Below are positions 1-12,540 of a stretch of DNA of 64,000 nt, one piece after another (the first letter of the stretch is position 1; the number at the start of each line of letters is the position of its first letter). The DNA comes from Pardosa pseudoannulata (lineage: Eukaryota; Arthropoda; Arachnida; Araneae; Lycosidae). The translations under genes were made by a program, and so were the position numbers. The DNA is taken from assembly GCA_032207245.1 (NCBI GenBank), contig CM063505.1, positions 172,539,922-172,603,921 on the forward strand. Reading direction: 5' to 3'. The notes under the pieces were generated by a model, which saw only the letters and a list, made by a program, of their open reading frames with translations, was not told the origin of the DNA and ran no database searches.

Positions 1-237
1 TGCTTACCTGGGTAGTAATGCTGGAATAGGAGATCCACTGTAAAGTGACAGCCATGGGACCTTTAATCTACACCTTTAATCTACACCTATAAACTTATAT
101 ATAACTCAAAACTCTTTCATGTGGAGTGAAGGAAGATTTTTATGTGTTTTTGAACGGTTGCGGATTTAAGCAATATTTTTTTAGATGCAGTTAGTGTATA
201 TTTATTTTATTTTTCAAATGTATATAAAAAATATTAC

Positions 238-795
238 ATTTTTAATAAATTTTTATACTATTTGTAATAACATTTACGGGGGTCAAGGGGGGAGAGACCC
301 CCTTGGTTAAAAAAGTTTTGATAAATAAAAAATTTATTTAAAAAATTAGAAAGTACTAACCTTTTAATGTTCTTTGAAAATTAAAAGTAAATCTCTGCGG
401 ATGTTTTATTTATTTTTTATTTCTGGTTTATCTTTTAAAATGAAATTTTTAATTATTTTGTGTGTTTAAAATAAGGAAATATTTTAAGAATATTAAATAA
501 TAATAATAATAATAAATTAATTTATTACAGTTTTAATAAATTTTTATATTAATAACATTTACGGAGGGTCAAGGGGGGCAGAGCCCCCCTTCGTTAAAAA
601 AGTTTTGATAAATGAAAAATTTATTTTAAAAATTAAAAAGTACTAACCTTTTAATATTGTTTGAAAATTAAAAAAAATCTTTGCGTATGTTTTATTTTTT
701 TATTTCTAATTTATCTATTTTTAATTGTTTTGTGTGCTTAAAATCAGGAAATATTTTAAGAATATTAAAAAACAAAAATAATCAATTTTTAATGG
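238..795. repeat. Two-copy direct repeat (~290 bp unit) with GC hairpin
   Basis: Two adjacent AT-rich copies begin with TTAATAAATTTTTATA at about 240 and 531 and run through the same landmarks: a GC-rich patch, GTTAAAAAAGTTTTGATAAA, AGTACTAACCTTTTAAT and GGAAATATTTTAAGAATATT. The GC patch in each copy (about 279-305 and 563-593) is an inverted repeat of the form GGGGG(G)...CCCCC that could fold into a strong stem. There is no coding potential. The rest of 1-930 is AT-rich with nothing recognisable. The GC-richer stretch at 945-1030 includes a short GGCGC(G/C)-rich inverted segment I cannot classify. Confidence 0.8.
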
Positions 796-1084
796 TTTAA
801 AATTAACAACCAATTAATATTAAAAAATAACATGAATAAACAAAATTTGTATTAATATAAATATTATTTTACGCAATTTTCAACATTTTTGCCATTAATT
901 GCAAAATTAGTATATTATTTCACAATAAAATAAGTCAGTTAATTTAGTCGCGCCGAAAATCCGTTGCCGTTCAAAACGTCAGCCTTCCGGTAACTCCGCT
1001 CGGAGTTGGCGCGATTGGCGCCAAAAAAAATCGCCAAAAATAGCAGGATATACCCAATTTTTCAGTAGTCCAACTTTTAATGTT

Positions 1085-2000
1085 TATATTTTAATGAAAA
1101 TGCTCCTTTTGACCATGTCTGAATCAATTTTTTTAATGTTCATATTTCAAGGAAACTACTCATTTTGGCTATTCCTGAATCAATTTTTAGTGTTCGTATT
1201 TCAATGTAAATGCTTATTTCGAACAAGCTTGAGTCATTTTCGCAATGTTCACATTTCAAGGAAACTATTCACTTTAACCATTCCTGAATCAGTTTTTAGT
1301 GTTCATATTTCAATGAAAATAATCATTCTGACCATGTCTGAGTCAATTTTTTTAGTATATTTCAGGGAAACTACTCATTTTGATCATTTCTGAATCAATT
1401 TTTAGTATTCATATTTGAATGAAAATAATCATTCTGACCATGTCTGAGTCAATTTTTTTAGTATATTTCAGAGAAACTACTCATTTTGATCATTTCTAAA
1501 TCAATTTTTAGTGGTTATATTTGGATGAAAATAATCATTCTGACCATGTCTGAGTCAACGTTTTTAGTATATTTCGGGGGAACTACTCATTTTGATCATT
1601 TCTGAATTAATTTTTAGTATTCATATTTGAATGAAAATAATCATTCTGACCATGTCTGAGTCAACGTTTTTAGTATATTTCGGGGGAACTACTCATTTTG
1701 ATCATTTCTGAATTAATTTTTAGTATTCATATTTCAATGGAAATGCTCATTTTGACCATGCCTGAGTAAATTTTTTTAGTATTCATATTTCAAGGAAACT
1801 ACTTATTTTGACCATTTCTGAATCAATTTTTAGTATTCATATTTGAATGAAAATAATCATTCTGACCATGCCTGAGCCATTTTTTTAATGTTTATATATT
1901 AAGGAAGCTACTCATTTGAACCATTCTGAATCAATTTTTAGTGTTCACATTTCAATGAAAATGCTCATTTTTTTACCAAGCCTGAATCAATTTTAAAAAG
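1085..2000. repeat. Minisatellite, ~58-bp half-units alternating in ~117-bp pairs
   Basis: The stretch is a tandem series of related segments. One half-unit reads like CTGACCATGTCTGAGTCA followed by TTTTTAGTATATTTC and GGAAACTACTCATTTTG. The other reads like ATCATTTCTGAATCA followed by TTTTTAGTATTCATATTTGA. They alternate, so the real period is about 117 bp, and the middle copies (1380-1720) are almost identical. An open frame that crosses part of it is a by-product of repeat length, not a gene. Confidence 0.85.
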
Positions 2001-2573
2001 TTTTAGAGTTACATCAGTAATTAAGGGCAAAGAAACAATGAATTTGAAACTTTAAATATTCATTTATCACCCCGAGTGGATTTTCACGAGCTCCGTTGTG
2101 GCGTCTGTATGCATCACACAAAACTCAAAAACGATTATATAACCGTAGTAGGCGGGAATTTTGTGTTTAATGCTGTTATAACATATAGTTGTACAGATCT
2201 ACTTGCGATCGCAATTTGCACTCTGTACAATAAGAAATTTGAATATAACGTATATTACCACATAGTATGCGGGACACGTACTAGTACGTTTTTTGATGAG
2301 TGATACTAAAGCGAGAGACACGTACTAGTACGGGTTAGTGTAACAACATGGTTTGTTTGTGGGTACGAAAATAACGGTTTATACAGGAAAGCGAAGCCGA
2401 ATGTTCTTGTCTACTTCATAGATTCTAGAAAAATAAAAACTAGTTTTTACATCAGTCGATGTGGAATCGCAGAACGGGAAGGTTGATTAAAAAATCAATT
2501 TAGATTTAAAATTAAGTTTTTATTTACCCTTTCGAAAATGATATTATATATATGTATATTTATGTATTATATA

Positions 2574-3054
<481 letters not shown>

Positions 3055-3247
3055 ATCTATATATACATTTGTTTATTTGTCTATTTATATATTTGTTTAT
3101 ATATTTCAATATAAAATACGAAATGTTGGTTAACAAATTAAATATATTTCGATCTATTGAGATTTAACTGAATAACTAAATTTATGCGCAAAACGCCCTC
3201 TCCCGGTACAATTCCACTGCGAAATGCACCCGCACACGATGCGTTAA

Positions 3248-4095
3248 TTCGTTATTGGAATTCATTATTTTAAAGGATAACTAAGAAATAGATTTTAGAA
3301 TTTTTCGTTTCTTGGAACAAATGTTCCTTTTCAAGAAAGGTAGAGGATAACCTTATATATTAATTATCAAATTTTCAAATACCTGCTATTTTTATAATTT
3401 TGTCGTATGGGTCGACATTTATGTTTTTTTTTCGAGTCATAAATTTACTTTTTCGGTGTGTACATCAATTGAAATCATGCAAAATAACTTTATATCTATA
3501 ATAAAGCTTCAGTTAATTGTATTATGTTTATATGTGTTACCAAATAAATCTCACAATTTCTCTCGTTTTTCATTATTTTTTTTATAAATAACATCTTATG
3601 ATGCCCAAAATAACAGCTGATCACTAGTGAGTACAGGCTGTAATATTCCAAATTGCTTAAATTTCGTATTTATTTTAGTCCACAATAGCTCGAAAAACTA
3701 CTCTGCTGGGCATAAATGAAAAATGATTAAATGTAAAATATTAAAATTTTTTATTTACGACTGTTGTACTATATTTTTATTTGCAATCTTCCCTCTATAG
3801 AATAAAACATTAAGGCAGGTTACACACACGGCGATTTTTTCCGAGCGGAAAATTTACCGTCGCCGTCAATCCAATAGTAGTCTATTGAAATAAACTAGAG
3901 GTTTCACATTAGACGGGATAAAAAAAAACGATCGGTTAATTTGCGTCGACTGTAGCTTTGCAGCCGTCTGGTGCCACTGGAGCTCAGCTGAAATTTATCC
4001 AGTCCAATTTATCAGCTGTCTGGAACCAGAGGTCTATGCGATCCAGTGAACGGTGCAGATACAGCGTTTTTTTCTACCATTTGCATTGGATTTTC
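3248..4095. other. Unassigned AT-rich sequence
   Basis: I see no gene, exon or complete mobile element. A GC-richer patch at 3815-4060, starting GGCAGGTTACACACACGGCG, looks like the end of an old transposable element, but I could not find its partner end. Confidence 0.5.
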
Positions 4096-4860
4096 CAGGG
4101 CTTCGAACCGTAATTTTTTTGTTCCGGTTTTCGTTCCGGTTCAATTAAAAAATTAATATCGGTTCAGTTCCGGTTTTCGCTCCGCCAAAAATAACTGTTT
4201 TCGTTTCAGTTCCAAATGAATAATTTCATTTTATGTATATTCTTATTTGTACTAAAAATATAATTCTATCATAAACAAAAAATGTAATTCTATCAAAATT
4301 TAGAAGATTTTATTCTTTTTTTAATTGGTACACTATGTGAATTGATACAAACAGCAGGTACGATAAGAGCGGCGAGCATTGGCATTGTTATCCATTATCA
4401 AAATCGCATTTGACAACTAGGTTCATGATTACCCACATTCGTCGTTTGACTCTCACATCGTGCACTTGGCCTTGCAATAATTATGTAAAAAATATATTAT
4501 TTATTTAACATATGAAAATTGCCTCTAATTATTAATATATCTTCTAACGTGGTTTCACTGAGATTACTTCTGTTGTCTCGGAGAATAAATTTCAAACCTG
4601 AAAACGCTCTTTCAACACTAACTTGTGTAGCTGGAGCTGCCAAAACCACCATTGCAATCTTATACAAGTGCGGATATGTAATTATAAAGTTGACGTTAAA
4701 TTAGAAAATATTGATAAGTTGGTAACAGTAACAAAATGACTGAAAGATATATCGAACCGATACTTACACCGATATTTTTTTCGGTTCAGTTCCGGTTTTC
4801 GTTTCCGACCAAAATAACGGTTTTTTCCGGTTTTCGGTTCAGTTCCGGTTCGAAGCCCTG
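4096..4860 (-). mobile_element. hAT element with 8-bp target duplication
   Basis: The terminal inverted repeats start CAGGGCTTCGAACCG at both ends (left as written, right on the opposite strand). Beyond them lie GGATTTTC (4088-4095) and GTATTTTC (4861-4868), an 8-bp duplication with one mismatch, as expected for hAT. The inner flanks are rich in CGGTTCAGTTCCGG-type repeats on both sides. The centre keeps the end of a transposase on the minus strand, described separately. At 765 bp it is an internally deleted copy. Confidence 0.88.
4499..4720 (-). pseudogene. hAT transposase C-terminal (dimerisation) fragment
   Basis: The minus strand reads through a segment containing APATQVSVERAFS, then GLKFILRDNRSNLSE and LEDILIIRGNFHM before a stop. 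This is the conserved C-terminal hAT dimerisation region, whose usual signature is a small-residue/SVERxFS motif followed by a hydrophobic segment and an LSxxxLEDILxI stretch. Nothing of the BED zinc finger or the catalytic core remains. It sits inside the 4096-4860 element, whose terminal repeats it would once have served. The match is strong for the family; the lineage within hAT is not determined. Confidence 0.85.
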
Positions 4861-5228
4861 GTATTTTCGTTATGAATATTGTGAGAGTGCAGCTATGTTT
4901 TACATAAGGTTTGTGAAACTGATTTGCTCGCCGCACTCGCACGTTGTGGGTTGCATGCCCAAGTATTATTTCGCGACTCCAGGAAACGTGTAGTGTGAAA
5001 ACGATTGCACTTAAACTTCACCAAGTTTTGGAGAGTTGTGATTGGTCTCCAGGTAGAGATGTAAAAAACCCGGAATTTTGAAGAGGTGGGAATAAACCCA
5101 GGAATTTTGGGGAATAAACCGGGAACTTTGGGAAGAAATCATTTTAACAATGTTTACATTTATTTTTTCAACAGTGGCTATTTAAGAACTAGCATATTAT
5201 TTCTAAGAGATTTTTTTTTTCCTTTTGG

Positions 5229-5230
<2 letters not shown>

Positions 5231-5286
<56 letters not shown>
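5231..5286. repeat. (AT)n inside hAT element H copy 1 (empty site)
   Basis: A pure AT run of about 28 dinucleotides. The equivalent position in the other copy of the element (40880-41620) contains an LTR-like insertion inside a much longer AT run, so this is the unoccupied version of that site. Confidence 0.93.
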
Positions 5287-5290
<4 letters not shown>

Positions 5291-5564
5291 GAAATAATAG
5301 CAATGCGCATATGATTTTATAGTAGTACTTATGTAATTAATTACCTTGTTAGTCTTATCAAACACATAACTGGTTGATTCAATTTTAATTGCTAATATAT
5401 TAATTATATACATTTTTTATCATTATCTATTATGTGAATTGCTTTATGTTAAACTTTCCCCCTACTTTTATAATATAAAAATAAATCATTAAATTTAAAA
5501 TAACAGTTTATTATTTGTTGTAATGCATATATCATTTAAAGTTGTAATCAAATGACAATGTTGC

Positions 5565-5697
<133 letters not shown>

Positions 5698-6539
5698 ATG
5701 TATATATACATATATATAGAGAGAGTGAGGTTATCCAAGAAAAATAATGATTTATGGGTTTTGTGACACTACAGATTAATGCCTAATATTTATGTAATAA
5801 TAAAAATATTGGATATTTCTCAAAGGAAAAATATACTCATATTTTCATGCTAAACATGATACCTCGTCAAATATAGTTAATCCCAATTATTCAATTTTTT
5901 GGCTGTTTGGCTTCCTTACACGTTTATTCATTACAGTTGCCAGTTAACTATTAATATCAAATCATTTATGAAATGTAAAAATTGTCTTGTGCGATTAGGA
6001 TAAAAGTAAACAAAATACTTCAAAATTCCCATGTTTTGGAAATTTTCAAAATTCCCTTCCCAAAAAACCAGGTTTTTCCGGAGTTTAAACCGGGTTTTTT
6101 CCACTGCTTACAACTCTATCTCCAGGAGGCGATTCAGGACCATCCTTGGAGGTTCTCCTGACAGAGCCGGGAAAGGGCGCATTGTACACAGGACAATGGA
6201 ACAACGAACGCATCAGCACAGGATAATGGAAAAAATATAGGGTTGCTGGAGTAGTTCAGAAGGAAGGAAAAGAGTGGACTTTGACAATTTTTTTTCTTTC
6301 AGGTGTAGCACGTGGAGTGCTTCTTTTACTTTTTAATTTTTTTATGTATTTTTTTTAGCATATTTCCTTGTCTTTTGTTCTATATTTGAATATTGTAATA
6401 TAGATGATCAGTGGCATTGTACTATAATTAAAGACGATATAAAGCAAACTTGGGTTATTAATGGCTTTGAAATAACAGCAGCAATGTACTACACCACTGC
6501 ATTTTGGTGCGGTGACCAGAATAATTCCTTGAACACGAG

Positions 6540-6705
6540 CGTTATTGATAATGAATTCCTTACTTTATTAATACAAGAGAGATCTGTTTTATGGGATAAA
6601 GGACAAAAACGCTACTCGTAGAGCTTGGCATGAAGTTGGCCTTGGATTTTGAAGCGATTTCGATCAATTAGAAGAAAAAGAGAGAAATGAATTTGGTAAC
6701 CATAT
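6540..6705 (+). pseudogene. MADF-domain fragment, frameshifted
   Basis: One plus frame reads NEFLTLLIQERSVLWDKGQK, and the next frame continues RRAWHEVGLGF and then FDQLEEKERNEFG. Together these follow the MADF pattern: an acidic start, LI...ER/P..LWDK, then R.AW.E(V/I). They need a frameshift after the lysine-rich stretch and pass a stop after GLGF. MADF proteins are Myb/SANT-like DNA-binding proteins of arthropods, also found as the accessory protein of Harbinger transposons. With no neighbouring nuclease I cannot say which this was. It is broken. Confidence 0.6.
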
Positions 6706-6861
6706 TTTCTCACATACTTGTACACTCAGTATAAGAGTACTTTTTAACAGTCTGCAAGGGAAGTTAGGTCTCGTAAAAATAGTCTGCAGAAAAGTACGCG
6801 ACTATAAAAACTTACGTATTTAAATTTCGAAAACTTTTCCATAAAAGTTGCTCTGACTCAC

Positions 6862-7106
6862 CTCAAAGCAATCTGCTGGAAATGAGTTTCCGAAAGTTGA
6901 CGGCTTGATGTTTTTTTTCTGATGCAGTTCTTCCAAGCTTCCAATGAGGGGTACGAGCTTGTCCGCAACAAATGCCGATGTTATAGCCCCTTGATATGTG
7001 TTCATGAAAAGAAGGGCTGGTCCTATCAACCAAATACTTATCAAAATTCGAAAACTGGCAGCCACTAAAACATGACGTAGGTACCACCGATTTTCCGATC
7101 CATAAT
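6862..7106 (-). CDS. Gene A exon 6: M3 region and start of S2
   Basis: The acceptor is TTTTTCAG at 7107 and the donor GTGAGT at 6861. The 245-nt exon enters in phase 1, so the split codon with exon 5 gives Asp. It encodes DYGSENRWYL, a hydrophobic segment RILISIWLIGPALLFM, then NTYQGAITSAFVADK. This last aligns with the M3 gating motif of ionotropic glutamate receptors (SYTANLAAF in the classical family), but is as diverged as in arthropod IRs. The exon ends SFPADCFE in the first part of lobe S2. The paralogous exon of gene B has the same length and borders. Confidence 0.93.
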
Positions 7107-7487
7107 CTGAAAAACAAAATTTAGGGAAGACTCTGCAACTATTGCATAAAATTGTTTTGAGATGAGCGAAATTATCTAGTGCAGCAATCACAGAGAAGGG
7201 TGACACCCCGCTTTGAGCAATCTAGGGGGAAAAGTTAAATTCAGTTGGTGTTGAGGATCAACTACCGTTCTTCTAGGCAGTACTCGAAAGAATGCACTGA
7301 AGAGTTTGATTAATTCTATTTAAAAAAAAAAATTAACAGAAAATTCTAAATGTTTGTTTCGAATAGTGGACACGCCGATTTAAGATTAATTATGATAAAT
7401 ATGGCGTCAAATATGGGAGAATTACTCTCCCCCCATCAAGTTCAGCCTCCTCACTAAAGATATACCCTTTTTTTAAATATATGTGTA

Positions 7488-7489
<2 letters not shown>

Positions 7490-7549
<60 letters not shown>

Positions 7550-7963
7550 TCATAGTCAGTGATGTAGGCAACTAATCACAAGTTTATTTTCTTCTTAAAC
7601 CATGCTTTATTAAATTCAATCTTTTCGTTAATCTTTGGCTACGCCATCAAATATATTCCTTTGTTCAATTACACCTTCATCGAAGGGTGTTGCCCAGCCC
7701 AGCTTCCTACTCAATGTGCGCCAAATATTTGCTTGTGTAAACTTTTTCTTCCTGATGTACAACCGCAATTAAATTTTTTTTTGCTGTGTACATCCGCCCG
7801 GGGGTGCTTCTCTCTCCTTTTACGTGATCTTTAAATAGTTCTGCTTATTTTTAAACGTAACTCCCTTAATTTTTAAAACCCCACTTACAAACCTGGCATG
7901 CACACACACATACACACACACATATATATATATATACATATTATACATATATATATATATATA

Positions 7964-8041
<78 letters not shown>

Positions 8042-8060
8042 TTATTTATTTATTTATTTA
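7490..8060 (-). other. LTR-like segment bracketed by (AT)n and (CA)n/(AT)n
   Basis: AT runs at 7493-7551 and a CA/AT/GT/TTTA compound microsatellite at 7899-8064 bracket 7552-7897. That inner unique stretch read on the minus strand resembles an LTR. It follows a TG repeat, carries AATAAAGC near its distal end and ends close to CCTACATCACTGACTATGA before the AT run. I could not settle exact TG...CA ends, so this is a weak call. It lies in intron 5 of gene A. Confidence 0.35.
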
Positions 8061-8261
8061 TATATAGTCAGCCCATTTCTAAAGGGTAACAAGTTAAAAT
8101 TGGAAGTTTTTAAGACATTGCTATTTTAATGTTTAACCTTGCTTGAAAAGTCAGTTTACATCATATAAAATTGGAAAATTCTCACCTTTCAAATTCTCTC
8201 TCAAACTACATTTTTGTGTATCTGCCCTTTAAAACTGAAATCTGTGTTCAGAATTAGTGAC

Positions 8262-9150
8262 TATGATAGCGATGTAATTTTACTATGTCTTTAACCAAAT
8301 TTCCTAGATTAGTCAAGATGAGTACTGCCCTCTAATTTGATAAATTCAGATGTTTTTTCTTCTGTTAAATTATTATACATCATTAGTTATAGAATTCTTG
8401 GGTTTTTCTTTTCCCAATTCATAATTTTACTATGTCTTCAACCAAATTTCCCAGCTTATTCAAGATGAGTACTATCCCCTAAATTTATAAATTCAGATGA
8501 CTTTTCTTCTGTTAAATTATTATACCTCATTGGGTTTTTCTTTTCCCAATTCATAATTTTACTATGTCTTTAACCAAATTTCGTAGCTTATTCAAGATGA
8601 GTACTATCCCCTAAATTTATAAATTCAGATGACTTTTCTTCTGTTAAATCATTATCCATCGTTAGTTACAGAAATCTTGGGTTTTTCTTTCCCCAGTTCA
8701 AAATTTTACTTCGTCTTTAATCAAATTTTCCAGATTATTCAAGATGAGTACTATCCCCTAAATTTTTAAATTCAGATGACCTTCCTTCTGTTAAATCATT
8801 ATCCATCGTTAGTTACAGAAATCTTGGGTTTTTCTATCCCTAATTCATAATTTTACTACGTCTTTAACCAAATTTCCTAGATTATCTAAGATGAGTTCTA
8901 TCCCCTAAGATAAATTTAGATGGTTTTTCTTCTGTTAAATTATTACACCGCATTATTTATTGAATTCTTGGGTTTTTCTTTCCCCAGTTCAAAATTTTAC
9001 TTCGTCTTTAATCAAATTTTCCAGATTATTCAAGATGAGTACTACTTCGCTAAATTGATAAATTAAGATGGCTTTTCTTCTGTTAAATTATTATACCTCA
9101 TTAGTTACAGAATTCTTAGATTTTTCTTTCTCCAATTCACCATTTCAGAT
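8262..9150. repeat. Tandem repeat, ~145-bp unit, six copies, in gene A intron 5
   Basis: The landmark TTTTAC(T)...GTCTTTAA(C/T)CAAATTT recurs at about 8275, 8425, 8555, 8703, 8850 and 8995. Each is followed by CAAGATGAGTACTA, a TTCTTCTGTTAAAT segment and TCTTGGGTTTTTC. Copies differ by point changes and small gaps, and the third is about 17 bp short. It is non-coding and lies between exons 5 and 6 of gene A. Confidence 0.9.
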
Positions 9151-9363
9151 AAATTAAAAAAAAAATTATAAAACTGCATGCTGATTGAGAGAATTTTTAC
9201 CGTTTAATAAAAAATGTTTTCAATGAGACCTATGTGTCTTGTGTTTGGCAATTACTTATTAACCGGGAGGAATTGCCGAAAATTATTTTGGGGTATTTGA
9301 AGTTGTAGATTTTGTCGAAACCTTCAATTTCATTGACAAACTAAAAGAAATAATTCAACTCAC

Positions 9364-9511
9364 CTTTTCCGAGTAATGCTCCGTAAAACAACCAAATGTA
9401 TTTAAAAAAGGCTTCTGTCTTTGTTTTCTTGGTTTTTGATGGAAATATCATATAAATTAATGCTCCTGCTCCTGATGCAAAAATCGTAGACAGCACTATA
9501 AGCAGCCATAC
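9364..9511 (-). CDS. Gene A exon 5: M1 and pore loop
   Basis: The acceptor is CAG at 9512-9514 and the donor GTGAGTT at 9363. The 148-nt exon begins in phase 0 with VWLLIVLSTIFASGA, the first membrane helix, and a hydrophobic GALIYMIF stretch. It goes on through a basic linker KTKKTKTE into FFKYIWLFYGALLGKG, the re-entrant pore loop. The Q/R-site environment of classical AMPA/kainate receptors is not recognisable, which fits a divergent IR. The gene B counterpart at 38436-38583 differs at only a few residues. Confidence 0.93.
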
Positions 9512-9514
9512 CTG

Positions 9515-10911
9515 AAAAAAATGGCCGTTCTTAGAACACATGTTATAGATACCAAGATCATCCAAAAATTAAAAGAGTGCTGACAGCATGTAAATCCTGC
9601 TGGACATCGGTGCGGCATCCAAGATGCCATATAGACACAAATCCGATGCAGACGGTACACACTTAGGTGCAGGAGGAAGATACTATAAAAATAAGGGATA
9701 TTTTTGTGAATTAAAAGGACACTTTTATTTGTCATTCGAAAAAATTTTTTTTAACTTTCCAATACATGAATATTATACCTCACGTTTGTTTATGAGCTAA
9801 TGCAAGGTACTTTAAATAGTACTATTATATTTAATATAACGTACGGTGTAAGAAAATGTAATTTTTATTTAGAAATCCAAGAGTAATATGGTACTCAAAG
9901 TTTATAAAGTTACCGAATTTTATATTTATTGGTAATTTGGTAAATGAAAATTTGAATATCAATAGTTTTAAACGAAGCAAGTGGTATACAATAAGTAATG
10001 AATACATTATTAGGTTCGTATACGTTTATTAAAAAATACTGAATAGTGGTTATTTAAATATAAACATTTAAGTATTGACACAATATTTAATCATAATATT
10101 TTTATTTTATGGGGTCATTCTACTCCTTTTTTCCATACGGGGTGAATTCTCACATATTTTACTGTTAATGGATCTGGTTGTATTATCAGGATGTTTTGGA
10201 AAACAGAATTACACGACTAGTTACTAGTTATGTTGCTAACGTTTCGGCTTGTAGTCGTATGGCAGAGAGGTTTGATTAAAAGTTGCTTTTAGATGTGTGA
10301 AGCATCTGAAGCTCTGTGAATGGAACTTGTAAATAAAGTATATATCCACGAAATATATATTGTTGCGGAAAAGATTTCAATCTTTCTATGGAAGATAAAC
10401 AATTGCTTCAAATAGAATATTAGCATGGTAGAAATCTCATGAGCAGTAGTAGGTTAATGTTACTAGAAAATTCATGACGCTACAAAAATTATGGGTAGAC
10501 AAGTACAAATATTCTTTAAAACTACTACGTATGTTTATGTTCTATTTGGTAATTACTAGCAAATTAATTATTTTACTAGTCAATATTTTGAGAATATATT
10601 TGACAACGTAGTGGTAAATCTGTAAATCAATTGATTAATTATTATTACAAACTTTAGTACTATTATTATCTGAGAAATTTGTAATTTGAGAAAATATAAG
10701 GAATTGATAAGAAGGAAATAATGTAGGAAATCGGGAGAAATCCGTAAAAGAAACCCTTTTGTGAACAGCAAATGTTCAGAAATGTCATCTTGGTCATACC
10801 GTTAATTATTGGTCAGACCGTTGTAGTTTGTTTCCATTTAATAACCACTTAGTAAGTTTCTTTCAGGAACTACGTCATTTGCCTTAAAATATTTTGGAAT
10901 TAACACGTCAG

Positions 10912-10914
<3 letters not shown>
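9515..10914. other. Gene A intron 4, 5' part of + coordinates: nothing recognised
   Basis: AT-rich intron sequence with no exon, RNA gene or identifiable transposon that I can support. Short open frames here lack family similarity. Confidence 0.5.

Positions 10915-10915
<1 letters not shown>

Positions 10916-10978
<63 letters not shown>
10916..10978. repeat. (AT)n microsatellite
   Basis: Pure AT dinucleotides, about 31 repeats, followed directly by the GC-richer segment that leads into the SINE tail at 11130. Confidence 0.95.
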
Positions 10979-10981
<3 letters not shown>

Positions 10982-11215
10982 GCAAATAGCTGGTAGTACA
11001 AATATATCGGCCAACGTTGTACATATGTTGAGCAGCCGGACGGTGTCCGGATAGTAGGACTCTGTTCTTCGGTACCAGACTCTGCGGGAGCGACTGCCGA
11101 TGCTAGCATCGATCTAGATCGATGCTAGCCGTTCGGAATCGGCTTTAAGAAGTAGATCCCGGTCTCGTTAGCCTTTGTATCACAAAAAAGTAGACCGTAG
11201 CTCTTCAAACCATAC
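10979..11215 (+). mobile_element. SINE-tail chimera with unrelated head and 28-bp palindrome
   Basis: From 11130 the sequence follows the 3' body of the SINE family at 16599 and 58279: GTTCGGAATCGGCTTTAAG, AGTAGATCCCGGTCTCGTTAG, AAAAAGTAGACCGTAGC, then an A-rich CAAACC tail. Upstream, where the tRNA-like head should be, stands a different GC-rich sequence (10980-11101) that lacks the A and B boxes. The perfect palindrome GCTAGCATCGATCT/AGATCGATGCTAGC (11102-11129) sits exactly at the join. It is either a SINE variant with another head or a rearranged copy. Confidence 0.6.
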
Positions 11216-12540
11216 TAAACCAAATGTTCACCAATATTTTGAATGTCGGACATTCAATTTTGGACATCTGCCGATAATGACGGATATAATACAAAATTAA
11301 ATTTAAATTGTTTAAAAGAGTTATTTGTATTACTTGTAAAAGGAATATTATTCTAAAAAATAATATTTAATAAATATGCCAGTTTTTTTCGAAACTTATA
11401 TTTTGAGTGTTTTTTCTTAATATTGTTAACAGTGTCCTACAAAGTCATAAAAATGATACTATTTGAATAATACTTAGCGATATTTATCGATATTCATAAA
11501 AATAAATATCATTTTCTGACATCAAAGGATATCTTACATTCAGTGCGTTTATTACATTAACTGAATTTGATGGGATGTGAATTGATTCTGTCCTATTTTC
11601 TCTCCTTAAAGAGTACTAGGACCTATTGTAACTATTGCAATTCTTTGGAAAACTGTGAGACAAGCAAAGTGGAACTGGACGGCAGTAGATTTTGGTATCT
11701 ATAACATTACAGATTAAACTTTTGTTCTGAGAGAAAATGATAATACAAATTTTAAACATAAAGCTTCTAAACAAGTAGAAAAAAATCTTACTCCAAGTAG
11801 AAGGGAATGAATTAGCTCGCATGGCAAAAATACCACGTGGTAAACATTTCAAAACGTCAAAAAATGATTATTATATTTTGGGATATGAAGGGAATATTGA
11901 CAAACTGCTAAGTATAAAAAGTTATATTAAAGGATATTAAGGCAATATAGACAGGTAAATATCCAAAAATGATATTCAGAAGTATAATTAAGAAGGGTCC
12001 ATTTGATGTAAACCGATATTTATAATTTTAATATTGGCCCATATTTTGGTGCGACCTGGGACAGCGAAGTTATACATCACTGTTGTGATACGTGGAAATT
12101 ACAAATTGAATGTAATGTTTGTGCTAGAGCTGTCAATTTTAAATGTTTTTAAATTTGAATTTAATTTTCAAGTTATTTAAAAAAATTTAGTTACTATTAA
12201 AAATTTTCTTCAGATGTTTAACTTCTATAGCAACACTGCCTTTGAAAATGTATCTGTTAATTGATAAGACGGCTGATAATTAAAAAAAGAGAATTGGCAA
12301 AAAAATCCCAATAAAAACAATTCCAACTGGAACAAAAAGAGCGAAGAAAGAGTATTAACTGAAGTTTAACTCCCCACTGAAAGGTTGAGAGGTTATTCAT
12401 ATATATTCGGAATATAGAGGAATACACTTTTGTTATGACATCATCTCAACAATCGGAACTCAACGCAAGAAACTTTTTATTTCCCTGCAACCAGTAAAAC
12501 AAGGACTATATATGACCAACAGATGAATAAACAATCTTAC
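11216..12540. other. Gene A intron 4, remainder: nothing recognised
   Basis: AT-rich sequence without supported features. A minus-strand open frame of 78 codons near 11616-11852 has no recognisable motif and I do not call it. Confidence 0.5.
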
